Positions 46,390 through 60,264 of a stretch of 64,000 nt of DNA are shown here, in pieces (the first letter of the stretch is position 1; each line of letters opens with the position of its first letter). This DNA comes from Tilletiaria anomala UBC 951 (lineage: Eukaryota; Basidiomycota; Exobasidiomycetes; Georgefischeriales; Tilletiariaceae): the NCBI RefSeq assembly GCF_000711695.1, contig NW_013546999.1, forward strand, positions 1 through 64,000. Direction: 5' to 3'. A program made the translations under genes and the position numbers. The notes under the pieces were generated by a model. That model was not told the DNA's origin, ran no database searches, and saw only the letters and a program-made list of their open reading frames with translations.

Positions 46390-47125
46390 CTTGAGCAGTG
46401 CTGCACCTCAGACTTCGAAATTTCTGCGCAGCTCTGCTTGTTCCCTATACACTATGCAAATACCGTGGACGGTGGAGTGGAGGCAGTGAGAACAAGATTG
46501 AGAATAGCGAACACCATCAGTTGCGAATGGACATCCTTGCTAAGAAAAGTGTGTTGATATCGACATGTCGCCAGCCTGCGGCTCACATTTTCTCTCGAGC
46601 CACGGTAACATGTAGTTCTCCTTGTACCCTGCAGCTTTGCTTCCTTTGTGCTTATATGGATGGAGCCATGATCAAAGAAAGTTGGGATTATCATTAAATG
46701 GAGTTGTGAACGAGCACGCTGCACGCCAGCACGTCCGACGTCCGTGCCTTGGTGTCTTCTTCATTCAGCACAAACGGCTTCTCGTTCAGCCACCATGCGG
46801 GTACGCGTATAACCGGTCTAAGCGAGAAAAAGCGGGTGAAGTGCAATTAGGGTTGGGGCTTCTTTTTGATCGCCGAGATGCAGTTGCACAGCTTGCGGGA
46901 AGTTGCCGAAGTCATCTGCAATGACGCCCAACCAGCTTGGCCGTCAGCACCCTCAGCGCGCTTACAAGCAACAACTCACATAGCCTGTTGCCAAGGCGCA
47001 AGGCTGCCAGCATTCTGTGAGATAAGCTCGCATGGGCAGCAGTCAGGAAGCTATCAGAGAAGAAGAAAGAGGATCAGTCAACCGCACAGACAGAGCGACC
47101 ACGGTTATCTGCCACTTCTTCCAAG
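46390..47125. other. Divergent promoter region RAM1 / SSL1
   Basis: 736 bp between two divergent start codons. Short open frames in it have no family match. No clear TATA box is seen. Confidence 0.5.
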
Positions 47126-48910
47126 ATGGTGGGCACAGACGACTTTATCGTCGACGATGACAACCCTATGGATCTCGACATGGATCATTTTGCGGACGAC
47201 AGCGATGATGACCTGCCGACGCTAGAAGAGTCGTTCCAAGTGGCACTTGGAGGGGGCGGACGAACGCTGAGGCCCCAACGCGACAAGGGAAAAGGAAAAG
47301 CCGTCGAGCCATCCGGTTCAGGGCACAAGGAAGCTGGAAGACGGGCGCTGGGAAGACCAAGGGACCGAGGCAAGGGGAAAGTTAAAGCGAAGGCAACGAG
47401 CTATTCCTGGGAAGCGAATTACAAGCGCAGCTGGGATGCAGTACAAGAGGACGAGTCTGGAGGCCTCGCGGGTGCCGTGAAAAGTTTCCTGGATGCCGCA
47501 AAGCGACGAAGGTATGTATCCACTCAGATCATACGTAGGACTGCGTGCTGATCCTGCTCCCCATACTTGCAGGACGGCTGCAGAGGCGTCTCCGGTTCAG
47601 CGCGGTATCATCCGACATCTAGTCCTGATCCTCGACTTGTCGGAAGCAATGACAGATAAGGACTTGCGGCCGAACAGATACGACCTCACATTGCAATATG
47701 CACGCGAATTTGTGGCAGAATATTTTGACCAAAACCCGATTGGTCAACTTGGCATTTTGGCTACACGAGACGGCGTTGCCGAGAAGGTCGTCAGCATGGG
47801 AGGAAATACGGTTGAGCACGTGCAAGCGCTTGCAAACAAGAGAAAGTGGGAACCAAGGGGGGAACCAAGTCTGCAGAATGCTCTTGAGATGGCGAGGAGT
47901 AGCATTGCGTGAGTTCTGCGAGGATAACGCGAGCAACGGCAATGCTTACGCATCTTTTAAATGATCATTCAGGCATCTCCCTTCTTCCAATTCCCGTGAA
48001 ATCCTTCTGATATTTGGATCGCTGACGACTTGTGACCCGGGCAACATTCATGACACCATTTCGGCTCTCGCGCGTGATGGTGTGCGCGTCTCCGTCGTTA
48101 GCATTGCAGCAGAGCTTAAAGTCCTTAAAGACTTGTCAAAGCACACGCACGGTCGATTTGGGGTTGCACTCAACGAGGGGCACTTTCGAGATCTTATCTT
48201 CGAGGCTGTACCGCCTCCAGAACTGGAGGCCAGCGATGCCATGGACGCACGGGCGATGCGCAAAAGGAGACGAACTGCCACGCAGCTCAATAATGAAGGG
48301 GTGGATGGCGGCTCGAATGCCGAGGATGAGGAGGACGATGATGAATTCTATGACGGTACTGATCTCCTCAGCATGGGATTCCCAACGCTTCTGCCGTTCA
48401 TAACCGCGAGCAAAGCAACCCTGTGCTCGTGCCACAGCAAGTTCCGATCCGGCCCAGCTTTCCTGTGCGCCAGATGCGGAGCAAAATTGTGCGACGTTCC
48501 GACCGATTGCCCCGTGTGCGGCTTGACGGCCGTCATGAGCACACATCTTGCCAGAAGCTACCACCACCTCTTTCCAGTGTCTGGTTACAAAGCAATCCGC
48601 TGGGCAGAGTACGTAGATGGTCGCGAGGGACGCTTCAGAGCAATTTTCTGACTCGCTCTGCTCCTGCCGATCACGCAGTGTCGATGCAGATTCGCCACCA
48701 GCATGCTTCTCCTGCAACGTTTCTTTCCCGGAACGAAGTAAAGACGATGCTGATGTTGACGGCCATCTCCAAGGTCAAGCTCAGGGTAGCAGTGCTGATG
48801 GTTATGCCGCCTCAAGCCGGTATAGGTGCCCTAAGTGCAACAATCATTTTTGCATCGAATGCGACACTTTCGTGCACGATACCCTACATGTATGTCCAGG
48901 CTGCTGCTGA
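47126..48910 (+). CDS. SSL1: TFIIH core subunit SSL1/p44
   Basis: Four exons (47126-47511, 47573-47908, 47973-48608, 48679-48910) encode 529 residues; the introns are 61, 64 and 70 nt. The N-terminus is acidic and then Lys/Gly-rich. The conserved [20 protein letters not shown] precedes the von Willebrand A domain, which starts at [15 protein letters not shown] near 165 and runs through [15 protein letters not shown]. The zinc-binding half contains [27 protein letters not shown], and a C-terminal RING-like C4 unit ([28 protein letters not shown]). SSL1 stimulates the XPD/Rad3 helicase in TFIIH, acting in transcription initiation and nucleotide excision repair. An acidic insertion (EDEEDDDEF) interrupts the middle. 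The last exon restores the C-terminal zinc module missing from the unspliced frame. Confidence 0.96.
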
Positions 48911-48976
48911 CACCGCAGGTAGCGGCCATCCCATTACAGGGCAATCATCGTAATCGCAAGAGCGGTGCGTGTCAAT

Positions 48977-51362
48977 TCACCCCTTTTGCGATGCGTGTAC
49001 AGCATCTGACTCGCTGCGTGATAGGTCTAGATAGCCCTTGTGAGAGGCGTGTTGCATCGTTATATTGATGTAGCTCTTCAGCACACGCATCGCTCTGAGT
49101 CGTTGGAAGATCGTTAACCGCGTGATTTTATCCGACGCAACCCCCTGCCAAGCTTCCCGAAAAGGCTTTTTGCTGATTCTTCGATTCGCATGTTGGACGT
49201 ATGCCCAAAAGTCGTTGAGCGCTTCATCGCGAGCTTCTTCCGACTGCTTGTCTAGATGCTCATTGACGACGATGCATTGCCAGAGTTCCCGGAAGATCAT
49301 ATGTGCCTGCTCGAGTAAGCGCCCGCCCTTGTCCGAGCGCACGTGCAGACACGCTTGAAGCGCGCTGATCCTGGTTGAAAGCGTTGCCCGGATGCACGGC
49401 TGGAACCTTTCTAATGCGGCCTGCAGCGTAGGGTCGGTCATAGGCTTTGTCGGTATGGGAGATAGAACCTCAAGTGCAGCGCCCAAGGCGTAGATTTCAG
49501 GTATGGCTTGGTGACCTTCTGAAATGAACGCATTGAAAATCATGCTCCACTCCTTTTCGGCGGGGGGGACATCCAGGGAGAGCATATCTTGAAGGACCAT
49601 GCATGCACGTTCACGCAGGGACATTGGCCCACGCGGGCGCTCAGCTCTTATGTTGCAATCCACTTGGAGCGAATCTTGAGCTTTCTTTGAAGTCGGTGCT
49701 TCACGATGAAGCCGAGTCCAATTAGCAAGAAATATGTCGAAGCCGACTCCTTGACCTCGAGCCGAATTCAGGTACGCCTCCGGAGTTAGCAGGGGAGAAG
49801 CTTTGAACGAAGGAGCCTGCTCGATGTCGAGTAGATGATTCCATTCAATCCACTGATCCACCCGCAGACCTTCCTGTCCATGACACCGAGCCTCACTCTC
49901 CTGGGCAGCGGTTCCCGCCTTGATTGCGGTGCGGAGAGTCGTCGTCCACCGCAGATATATCCGCTGCAGTTGCTCAGAATCCTTTCCATTGACAAGGGCT
50001 CGCAGCGTATAATACCCCTCGCTGTCGCTAGCATGTCGCTTCAGACAAGTTGGGTCGTTGACGCCAATTACAGGCTGCGCCCAGGATTCGGCACGCAATT
50101 GACACTCCATTGGTTGCTTCAGCTCTCCAAAGCCAAAGTCCATGAGGTCTTGAGTGATACCTGAGCGACCGCCAAACAAAAGCCTTTGCCGCCAGTAGCT
50201 AAGAACAACGTCGAAGCGCTGACTGATAAGGCTGAAAAAGAGTGTGTTGTCGGCTTCGTTAGCAGTTGGTGATGTGCTAATCAAAATACTCTCCGCGTCA
50301 TTCTGCAGGCATGCAGGTAGTGGAGCCCCAGTGTATGCTTTTCTGCATTGCTCGAGTACGCTGTCGCACCACATAATCCAAGCAGCGTACCCGTCCGAGT
50401 CCCGCTTCGATGTTGGCATCGAGAGAGTGAAAGTCTGAGCTAGCAATCTTCCGCTAAAGCTCTCGCTAAGCCAGCCCTTGTGAGCTAACAAGATGATAAA
50501 TTGAGCAAGGAGTCTCCTCTCGAAATGCAAGGGAGATTCGGTGGCCTCTATAACTTTGAGAGTCGCTCGCTGTATTGCTGTTGCGACGTCCTCTCTTTCT
50601 CCTTTCAAGGCGGCCTGCGATGCTGTAGGAGATAGTGCGATCCACACTAGAACCTGCTGCAGCCTATTCCTGGCCTGCTCGCTCGTTCGCCAATCGGAGA
50701 TTTCCTCGGTGAGTCGCGAAATGTCTTCCGCGGCGGCTCTGGCTGCATGCGCGAAAACAATGTGTTCAGGCACTCTGGTGCCGAGCTTCACCAGGTCTGC
50801 TAGGATGTTGGCGGCTTTGTCGAGACGAACAGGCCTTGAAAGTGATTCATCGCCAAGTATCTGCGCCAGTATCTGGGATGAAACTGGCAGTGAGTTGGGG
50901 TTTTCGACAACGGCCTGTGATGCGGCGTTTGGCAGAGATGCCAGAAGGTGCCTGTAGTCTTCAGAAGGTTCTTCAAAGAGCTGATGATCTACTCCGCGTG
51001 GATCTAAGTCCATATTTGATGTGTTGCTCCCGGCTGAAGAGATTGAGCGATGACTCCATGATGCCACTCGCTCGAACGGCGATGTGCCTGATTCGAACGC
51101 TGGGGGCTGCAACCAGGAACCAGAGATAGCCGTCGAGTAGGGTAGACCTGCATGGACATGCAGGGCAAAGTCAGCAGCATACCTGATTCTAAATTTCAAT
51201 TGGTTGGCGTTCACCATGTATCACTCGAGTTAAAGCTCGTTGCCGAACACTCGGCCCAGTGTGGGCCATCGAGCGCCATACAGTAGCTGAATCTGCTGCA
51301 TCTTGACAAAGAGAGCACTGACGTGAAATGCTTGCTCCGCGCCGAGCTGCGCAAAACGCCAT
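48977..51362 (-). CDS. Putative mitochondrial helical-repeat (PPR-like) protein
   Basis: I model two exons, 51362-51215 and 51147-48977, with a 67-nt intron (GTGAAC donor, GCTGAC branch, CATGCAG acceptor), giving 772 residues. The frame is kept (RVIHG to LPYSTAISG). The first exon starts MAFCAARRGASISRQCSLC, a basic, Ser/Arg-rich N-terminus typical of mitochondrial import. Without it the frame would begin at an ATG (51217) that overlaps the donor site. The rest is almost all helical, and one segment (MVLQDMLSLDVPPAEKEWSM) resembles a pentatricopeptide repeat. PPR proteins bind organellar RNA. This assignment is weak: the repeats are few and degenerate. An alternative ATG at 51728 in the same frame would add 122 residues. 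The stop is only 66 bp from that of SSL1. Confidence 0.55.
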
Positions 51363-51820
51363 GCCTTCGCTCGTAAAGCTGACGTCTAGAACACTAGGCT
51401 TTCCGATGCTCCCTATGATCTCATAGCAAATGTGCCTTGACACTTGCTTTGTGCAGAGCTGAGGGCTATGAAGTAAGACTAGAGAGCAGCCAATAGCGAA
51501 AGATTCCGGAAGCCGGTCTACTTTTGTTTGCGAAGTTGAGTCTTCGGAGAAGTTGCCGATCACTGATGGAAAAGTTGCCGATCGCTGTGCGTGGTCGGCG
51601 AATGGTTGGTTTGCCTTGGATCCTGCAGTCGTCGACGTGGAACAGATTCTCACCCTCTGCCATGTCCTTTTCTTAATCGTCTTGCCCTTCTTCGTTGAAT
51701 AAGCAGCCCCTGAAGGGGTTGTTCGCATGCTGCACTAGCACCTGTGCTCATACTGGGCTTCTGCTCGCGTCTGCCCTGCGCTTTATTGTCTCCGACTGTC
51801 CCGCCAACCGTACCCCCAGC
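51363..51820. other. Divergent promoter region PPR-like / ER thioredoxin protein
   Basis: About 460 bp between the two start codons. The minus-strand frame of the PPR-like gene stays open up to an ATG at 51728, so part of this could be coding if that start is used. No TATA box is evident. Confidence 0.45.
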
Positions 51821-53793
51821 ATGTCGACTCTTCACAGGAGGGTCCTGATGGCGGTTGCCGTCCTGCTCGGCGTCACAGCGACGCTGATCCAGGCTGCAAT
51901 GTTCAATCCCAAAGGTGCCGTCGTGCAGCTCAACTCGTCCAATTTCAAGAAAGAAGTTCTGGACATTGAAAAACCAACGCTCGTTGCGTTCACCGCGCCA
52001 TGGTGCGGTCACTGCAAGCGGCTTGCCCCTGAGTATGAACGAGCGGCAGAATCGCTGTCGGGCGTCGTTAAGTTTGCCAATATTGATTGCGATGAAGAGC
52101 GAAATAAACCGACGTGTGGAAAGTATGGCATTCAAGGATTCCCGACCATTAAAATGTTCCCGCCTACCAAAAAGCGCATTCCAAAGGACTACCGTGGAGA
52201 ACGCACGGCAAAAGCCCTCGCCGATTATTCAGCCGGAGAGCTACCCCTCGCTGGTGTCAAGAAGCTTGAGGCATCGAACATTCAAGATTTTGCAGAAAAA
52301 GATCCGTCTCGTGTCAAAGTGCTTCTTTTCACCAATAAACCTGCTTCCTCTGCGCTGTACAAGTCTCTCGCACTGGATTTCCGGCGATCCATGTCATTCG
52401 CATCCGCACGCGGTGATCAGGCTCCGGTACGCTCAGCAGCGCGTATTCACTTGGGTTTGGATATAGCCCACGGCAGCGACCTTCCGAAACTGATCATGCT
52501 CCCGGCTCGCACCTCGGAGGCTGCAGACGCATCAGATGAACCACCCTTCGTGAAAGGCAGCTATGCACTTTATGACGGCAACCTCCGCTATCATGACTTG
52601 AAAACCTGGTTGGAAGCGCAAGGCAAGGAAATGGGGGCCAAAGAGCGGAACGATGCACCTATGGCGAAGAAGAAGCCTAAGAAGGAGGCCACTTGGAAGA
52701 AGCCCAAAGAGCACCATCCGCCAGGCGCGGAACCGCCGCCAGGAGGCGCATTTGAGTGGAAGGCCCAAAACATCGATCTCAACCCCAAGCCGAAGAAGGC
52801 AAAGAAGGACGAAAAGGACAAACCGAGCATGCTGACCCAAGAGCGAGCGGAAGAGCTGCTGAAGCAAGTCAAAGAGCAGCAAGGGAAGATTAAAGACCGA
52901 GCCAGCGAAGTTAGTCAAATGATGCGCGTCCTTCTTCCATCATTTCGTTAGAGCTGACTCTGATCTCCCCCATTCCCCCGCGGATTTCCCCGGGGGCATA
53001 TATCTTCTTCTCGCAGAGTGACCAAACGACTTCGGACAAGGTCGCAGAGGCTGGTTTGGCTGCGAGTGCAGCTGCACAGGATGCAGGCGAGAAAGCATCG
53101 TCTGTTATGGGAAAGTTGGCAGATGCTACTTCGGAGGCTGCCTCGAAAGTAGCAGAGAAGACGGCAAACGCTGCACAAGCGTATGCGGACGGATTCAATA
53201 GCGCTACTGATGCAATCGACCCCGAAAACGCCAAATATACAGCAACGACAAAGGCTACTTCAGGCAGTTCAAAGGATTCACAGGAGGAAGCATCGTTCAG
53301 GGACACAGCGGAGGCCGTGATGTCAGCGCTGAAATCCAAGCTTGGTGCAAACTTGCGCGACACGGCCGATTCAGCGGAGATGCTGGCATACAACATGCAT
53401 GGAGACACAGACGAACTGGAGGAGCGGGACCCGGGCGCGCTGCTCGGAGCCTTCGCCAAGTACATTTCCGGGCAGCCGACTATCTGGTCGTCTGACATGA
53501 CGGAAGAAGTCGTACGAGCTCGGGATGATGCGATGAAGCTGGCCAAGGAGGATCCAATCAAAGCGATGAAGGTGGCGCTGAAGCAGGAAAAATGGCTTCT
53601 GGCCAATCTGGACATTGATCGCAAACATATGGCCACCGAGTTGGGAGAGGATGGACTGGCGAAATTGGATGCATTGAAGGAAATTCTCAAGAAGAGGGTG
53701 GCGCTGCGCGAAGGGACGGACGTGGACTCGGAGAAGCAGGACAAGCCCTCCGCAGCATCCTCTTCGCCGCTGCATAGGCATGAAGACTTGTAG
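51821..53793 (+). CDS. ER protein disulfide-isomerase-like protein, single thioredoxin domain
   Basis: Exons 51821-52909 and 53017-53793 are joined over a 107-nt intron (DRASE to SDQTTSDKV, phase 0), giving 621 residues. A signal peptide covers about 1-26. One thioredoxin domain (about 32-145) carries the active site CGHC at Cys62-Cys65, followed by GIQGFPTIKMF with the cis-proline. A second, redox-inactive-looking fold may follow at about 150-275. Then come Lys/Pro-rich and charged coiled-coil regions (MLTQERAEELLKQVKEQQ), an Ala-rich helical stretch and a helical C-terminus. The last four residues are HEDL, similar to but not identical with HDEL/KDEL retrieval signals. It resembles Mpd1/PDIA6-like isomerases that form or shuffle disulfides in the ER. 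The extension of more than 300 residues is unusual. It overlaps nothing; the RCC1-like gene ends 49 bp away on the other strand. Confidence 0.88.
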
Positions 53794-53842
53794 GCTTCCC
53801 AAAAATAGCAATCGCATTGGAAGCATGCATCACAACACTACA

Positions 53843-55562
53843 TTATTTGGTATCCCAAACTCCCATTGGCTCCTTCCCATCTTCCGCGAGCACCCAGAGC
53901 GTCTCACCGGAACATGCGACATCGGTAATGTCCCAGTTCTCCAGCTTCACCTTGGCATGAACATGCGTTGGCTTGTATACGCGCAGCATGCCTTGCAGCC
54001 CTCCACTTTGCGTGGCATCAAAGGCTGGTGAGTCGGCCGGGTCTCCGTCGATGCTGCGTGAAAAATCGGGCGTAAAGCGACTCGCCCTCATGAAGGAGGG
54101 CCATGGCTTGCGGGAGGGCGGGTCGATTGCGAGCCGGCTGGCCATTGTGTCTAGCCCCCAGGCGAGCAATTTGCCTTCTTCTGTGACGGCTGCAGCGTAC
54201 TCCAAGCCTGATGCGACAAATCGCACAGATGGCAGAGGAAGGGGAGTCGGGTTCAAGGCTTGAATCGTATCTTTGCCTTGGCCGATGGGACCGTACCCGA
54301 CGGTGAAAAGTATCCCCGAGGCATCAAGAATTGTAGTAAAGCTGCCGCCTGCCGAAATGTGCTTGACCTGCTTGACGCCCGCGCTGCGTAGATGCTCGGT
54401 TGCTTCCAGCGGCTCGTCGATGCGGTCGATCGCCTTGCCGTGCGCTGCCTGGCCGTATTCAGAGTTACCCCATGACCAGACCCGCCCACTGTCTGACCAT
54501 GCGAAAGAAGTGTCTCCACCAGCCGCAATGCCAGCGATTTGATCTCCATCTTTAAGCTTAAAAAGTGACGAATCAATGCGCCGCAGGGTATGAGTGCGGA
54601 AGCGCGTGGTCGCGCTCTTGATGCCTAGCTGGCCATCGGTGTTAATGCCAGAGGACAGAATGACTCTTTCGACAAAGCAGTGGCCGGGAAATTCGCACAG
54701 AATGAGTACATGATCAAGGCCAGTGGCGACGGAGATGATTCGCAGGCGGCCCGGGCCTTCCGCCGTAGACATTATCCTCACACGCTCAGGAGCCGGGAAG
54801 AGGGAGAGCTGCGCGTCTCCCGAGTCCGCTTTTGCGGCCCTCGCGCCTTCCTCTAACATGCCGAGCCCAAGCTGGCCCGAAGTGTGATTGCCCATTGCGT
54901 ACAGTGCCGAGGAGCCTATAAGGGCGTAGATGCATATAACGCTGTCAGCAAGTCCAGCGTAGAGAGGCAGGTGGCGAGGAACGGTTCGCACCATCTTCGA
55001 GCTCCATCACGATAAAGCTGGAACCATTCGCGGCATGCAAGCTCTTTATTCGCTTGCCTTCGAAATCGCTTTGAACCATTCCCCACGAGCTTTCTTGAGA
55101 TGTGAAACCCAAGCCCAGCTGGCCGTGTGTATTTCGACCTATGGCAATGATCTTGGCGTGCCCTTCATCCTTGAGCGCTGGAGCCTGATCCCCGCTATCT
55201 TTAATGGTCGTTGCTCTGTTTTCCTTTGATTTTGCTTTCTCTTCGCTGCTTGAAAAGGCCCCTGGCACCGTTCGGTACGCTAAGAGCGAATGCGACACGC
55301 TGCCGGCGAGGTGCGTGAATCGGATGTCCGCATCGGCATCCTGCACTATCCCAATGCCGGCGAGCCAGTCCTTGGGTACCTCTTGCAGGTACGGCGAGAC
55401 GCGGTCCAACACGCTGCCCGCCCACAGCAGTCGTTGCCGCTGCATGCGACGGCCGCATGTGAGGCATCGTCGAGCAGGAGCAATGGAGGCGGCTCGTCTG
55501 GGAAATGCTTCAAATGCGGCAAGACGCCAGGCGGAGGCGGCGCGTGAGGCTCGTTCCAACAT
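53843..55562 (-). CDS. RCC1-repeat protein, probably mitochondrial
   Basis: Exons 55562-54992 and 54915-53843 are joined over a 76-nt intron (MELEDG to SSALYAMGNHTSGQ), giving 547 residues. Several RCC1-type beta-propeller repeats are visible: AIGRNTHGQLGLG, AMGNHTSGQLGLG, GINTDGQLGI, SWGNSEYGQAAHG, TVGYGPIGQG, AWGLDTMAS. The first 35 residues (MLERASRAASAWRLAAFEAF followed by PRRAASIAPARR) form a basic amphipathic stretch like a mitochondrial presequence. This suggests a relative of RCC1L/WBSCR16 rather than the nuclear Ran exchange factor. The role of fungal members is not settled, so function stays open. The ATG at 55562 is the first in frame and lies 380 bp from the divergent TIM10. Confidence 0.85.
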
Positions 55563-55942
55563 GCCGTTTTGCAGCTAAGAAGTGTGGCTGTCTACGGTAC
55601 GCTGTTGGTACGATTCATTCAATCAGCTTGGGCATGCTCAGGTCATCGTCTTCTGCATACCAAAGAGCATGCTGACGGCTGAAATATTGGTGTCAGGTTA
55701 AGAGTCTTAGGTCGCCGGCCGCTGGTGACGAGTAGCGCGCGGAACTGGCGGAGTGTATTCCGGGTTCGTTGTTTCATCATTAGTCCAATAGTGGGAAGAA
55801 AGACTTTTCACCCGGCACATGATATTCAATTGAGCTCTTTTGCCATGGTTATTGGCGAGCAGGCTAACGAACATCTCGTCCCAGCTCACTCGTTGGTTCT
55901 ACCAAGTAGGCGCAGTCCAAAAGAAGCGTTCCGTTAAACAAG
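55563..55942. other. Divergent promoter RCC1-like / TIM10
   Basis: 380 bp separate the two start codons of two putative mitochondrial-protein genes. I see no TATA box or other signal that I can support. Confidence 0.5.
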
Positions 55943-56413
55943 ATGTCCATGTTCGGTCTTGGCGGCGGCGGTGGGCAGCCATCGGCGGCTGCCGTAAACT
56001 CTGTGCAGATGGAAGCGGCGGCGGCGGAGGTGAGCGAGGCACCCTACCCTTTCCATTTCAATCTTGCTGATGTAGTTGGTGCTGTTCTGTATTTCAACAG
56101 CTGGACATGATTACGGACACATTCAACAAGCTGGTCTCGTCTTGCCACGCCAAGTGCATCAGCACGAGGTACATGGAGCCGGACCTCCACAAGGGGGAGG
56201 GTGTTTGCATTGACCGGTATGTCGTTTTCCTAAAGCCTGATCAGGCAAATTGGCGTCTGATCCATTCGTTCTAACTCAAATACACATGTTAAAAACAGAT
56301 GCGTTGCGAAATTCTTTGTGGTCAACAAGAAGGTTGGGGAACACATGCAAGCCATGGGAGGCGCTGCAGGTGCACAGGGAGGGCAACCGGGCATGGGGCC
56401 GTTTGGGCGATGA
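55943..56413 (+). CDS. TIM10: Mitochondrial intermembrane-space chaperone TIM10
   Basis: Three short exons (55943-56029, 56101-56216, 56299-56413) encode 105 residues; the introns are 71 and 82 nt. Spliced in frame they give the small-Tim domain with its twin CX3C motif: Cys44-HAK-Cys48 and Cys65-IDR-Cys69. The conserved LDMITDTFNKLVSSC and KFFVVNKKVGEHMQ segments flank the motifs. Tim10 forms a hexamer with Tim9 and escorts hydrophobic carrier proteins and beta-barrels across the intermembrane space. It has no cleaved presequence, as expected for Mia40 substrates. The N-terminus is Gly-rich. Because no exon exceeds 116 nt, the gene is invisible as an open reading frame. Confidence 0.96.
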
Positions 56414-57152
56414 TAATATGTCCACCGATCGCATCTCTTCTTCAGCTACTGCGTCGTATATATACACATGCTGTCATCTTTTTCACTGTAGCATACCTCT
56501 CTCTATCAAAAGCAGCTCTCCAGCAAATCGCAGAGTGCGCCCGTCCGTGCTTTCGAGCATTGTCTCGAAATGAAGGCGCGATGGAATTGCTTGAGTGGAA
56601 TCATGCCGTTCAGGATGCAACATTGCTTGTCACGTGTAAGGAATTTTGGCAGGTACAGGCACCCTGAGATACAAAGCCCGTCGTGGCCTATGGTGAGCCA
56701 TCGCTCGTCTTTTAACCTGCATCAAGGGTATGTCGCCTCTTTGTCGCTCGGGGCCAGTCGAGTCAAAATCTGTATCTCTATGTGGCGAGAGCAAAGTGCC
56801 AAGAGGCAGACTGCACCGAGGCCGGCGCATAGGATGCAGACGCACCCCCCAACTGAGCCCCAGTGCACCGTATTCAAAACTGGCAGTTCCGTGTTCCGAG
56901 GATTTGGCCAATCCTTTGTAAATCCCATCAGTAGCGTGGGCTTGGAGAAATTTTTCTGCCGTGTTGCTGTGAAACCGCGTATCACCTAAATGACATAAGG
57001 ACACAGCACCTCATTTCATCAACCTTTTGACTCAACCCTCCCTCTCCCATCCATCCCGACCCATCTTGCCCATACACCCAATTGGCAAAGACTACCTACC
57101 TAGCCTTCTCATATCCCTTCTCCTTATAAAACACACGCGACTCACACACAAC
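56414..57152. other. Intergenic region TIM10 / DBP2
   Basis: 739 bp between tandem plus-strand genes, ending in the DBP2 promoter (TATAAA at 57125-57130 and pyrimidine-rich sequence before it). A minus-strand open stretch at 56985-56722 could code for 87 residues with one hydrophobic segment (GGCVCILCAGLGAVCLLAL), but it starts with GTG after an AG and has no family match. Confidence 0.4.
57125..57130 (+). promoter_or_regulatory. TATA-like element upstream of DBP2
   Basis: TATAAA lies 23 bp before the DBP2 ATG and is preceded by CT-rich sequence. The short distance to the start codon would leave a very short leader, so it may act on an unseen downstream start or not be functional. Confidence 0.35.
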
Positions 57153-59980
<2,828 letters not shown>

Positions 59981-60264
59981 GCTGTGCTGTCTTGCATTCG
60001 TTCCAAGTATTGTCATTAGAGGTCGTCGGGAAATCCAACTTTTCCCCGTGTAGTTGTAAAGGTCACGGTGGTCCGCTTTTCCACTCCCATCCAATAGAGT
60101 CGATTTGACATTTTAAAAAGCTTAAGTTCGGGTATGATGCAAGCTCAGATGCGATGCGAGTGATTGTATAATAACAAGTGAGAAGCTACATGTAGAGGAA
60201 AACGAAGAGATGGGATTGGATGTGGAGCGTTGCGCGCTTGAGCTGCGTGTCCCTCTACCCTGGA

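Noticed and set aside
51113-51148. A 35-nt intron (GTATGC...ATGCAG) near the start of the PPR-like gene
   Set aside because: It breaks the reading frame, while the 67-nt intron sharing the same acceptor keeps it.
56722-57004. Minus-strand open stretch with one hydrophobic segment between TIM10 and DBP2
   Set aside because: Starts with GTG, no upstream exon could be joined convincingly, and no family match; it overlaps the DBP2 upstream region.
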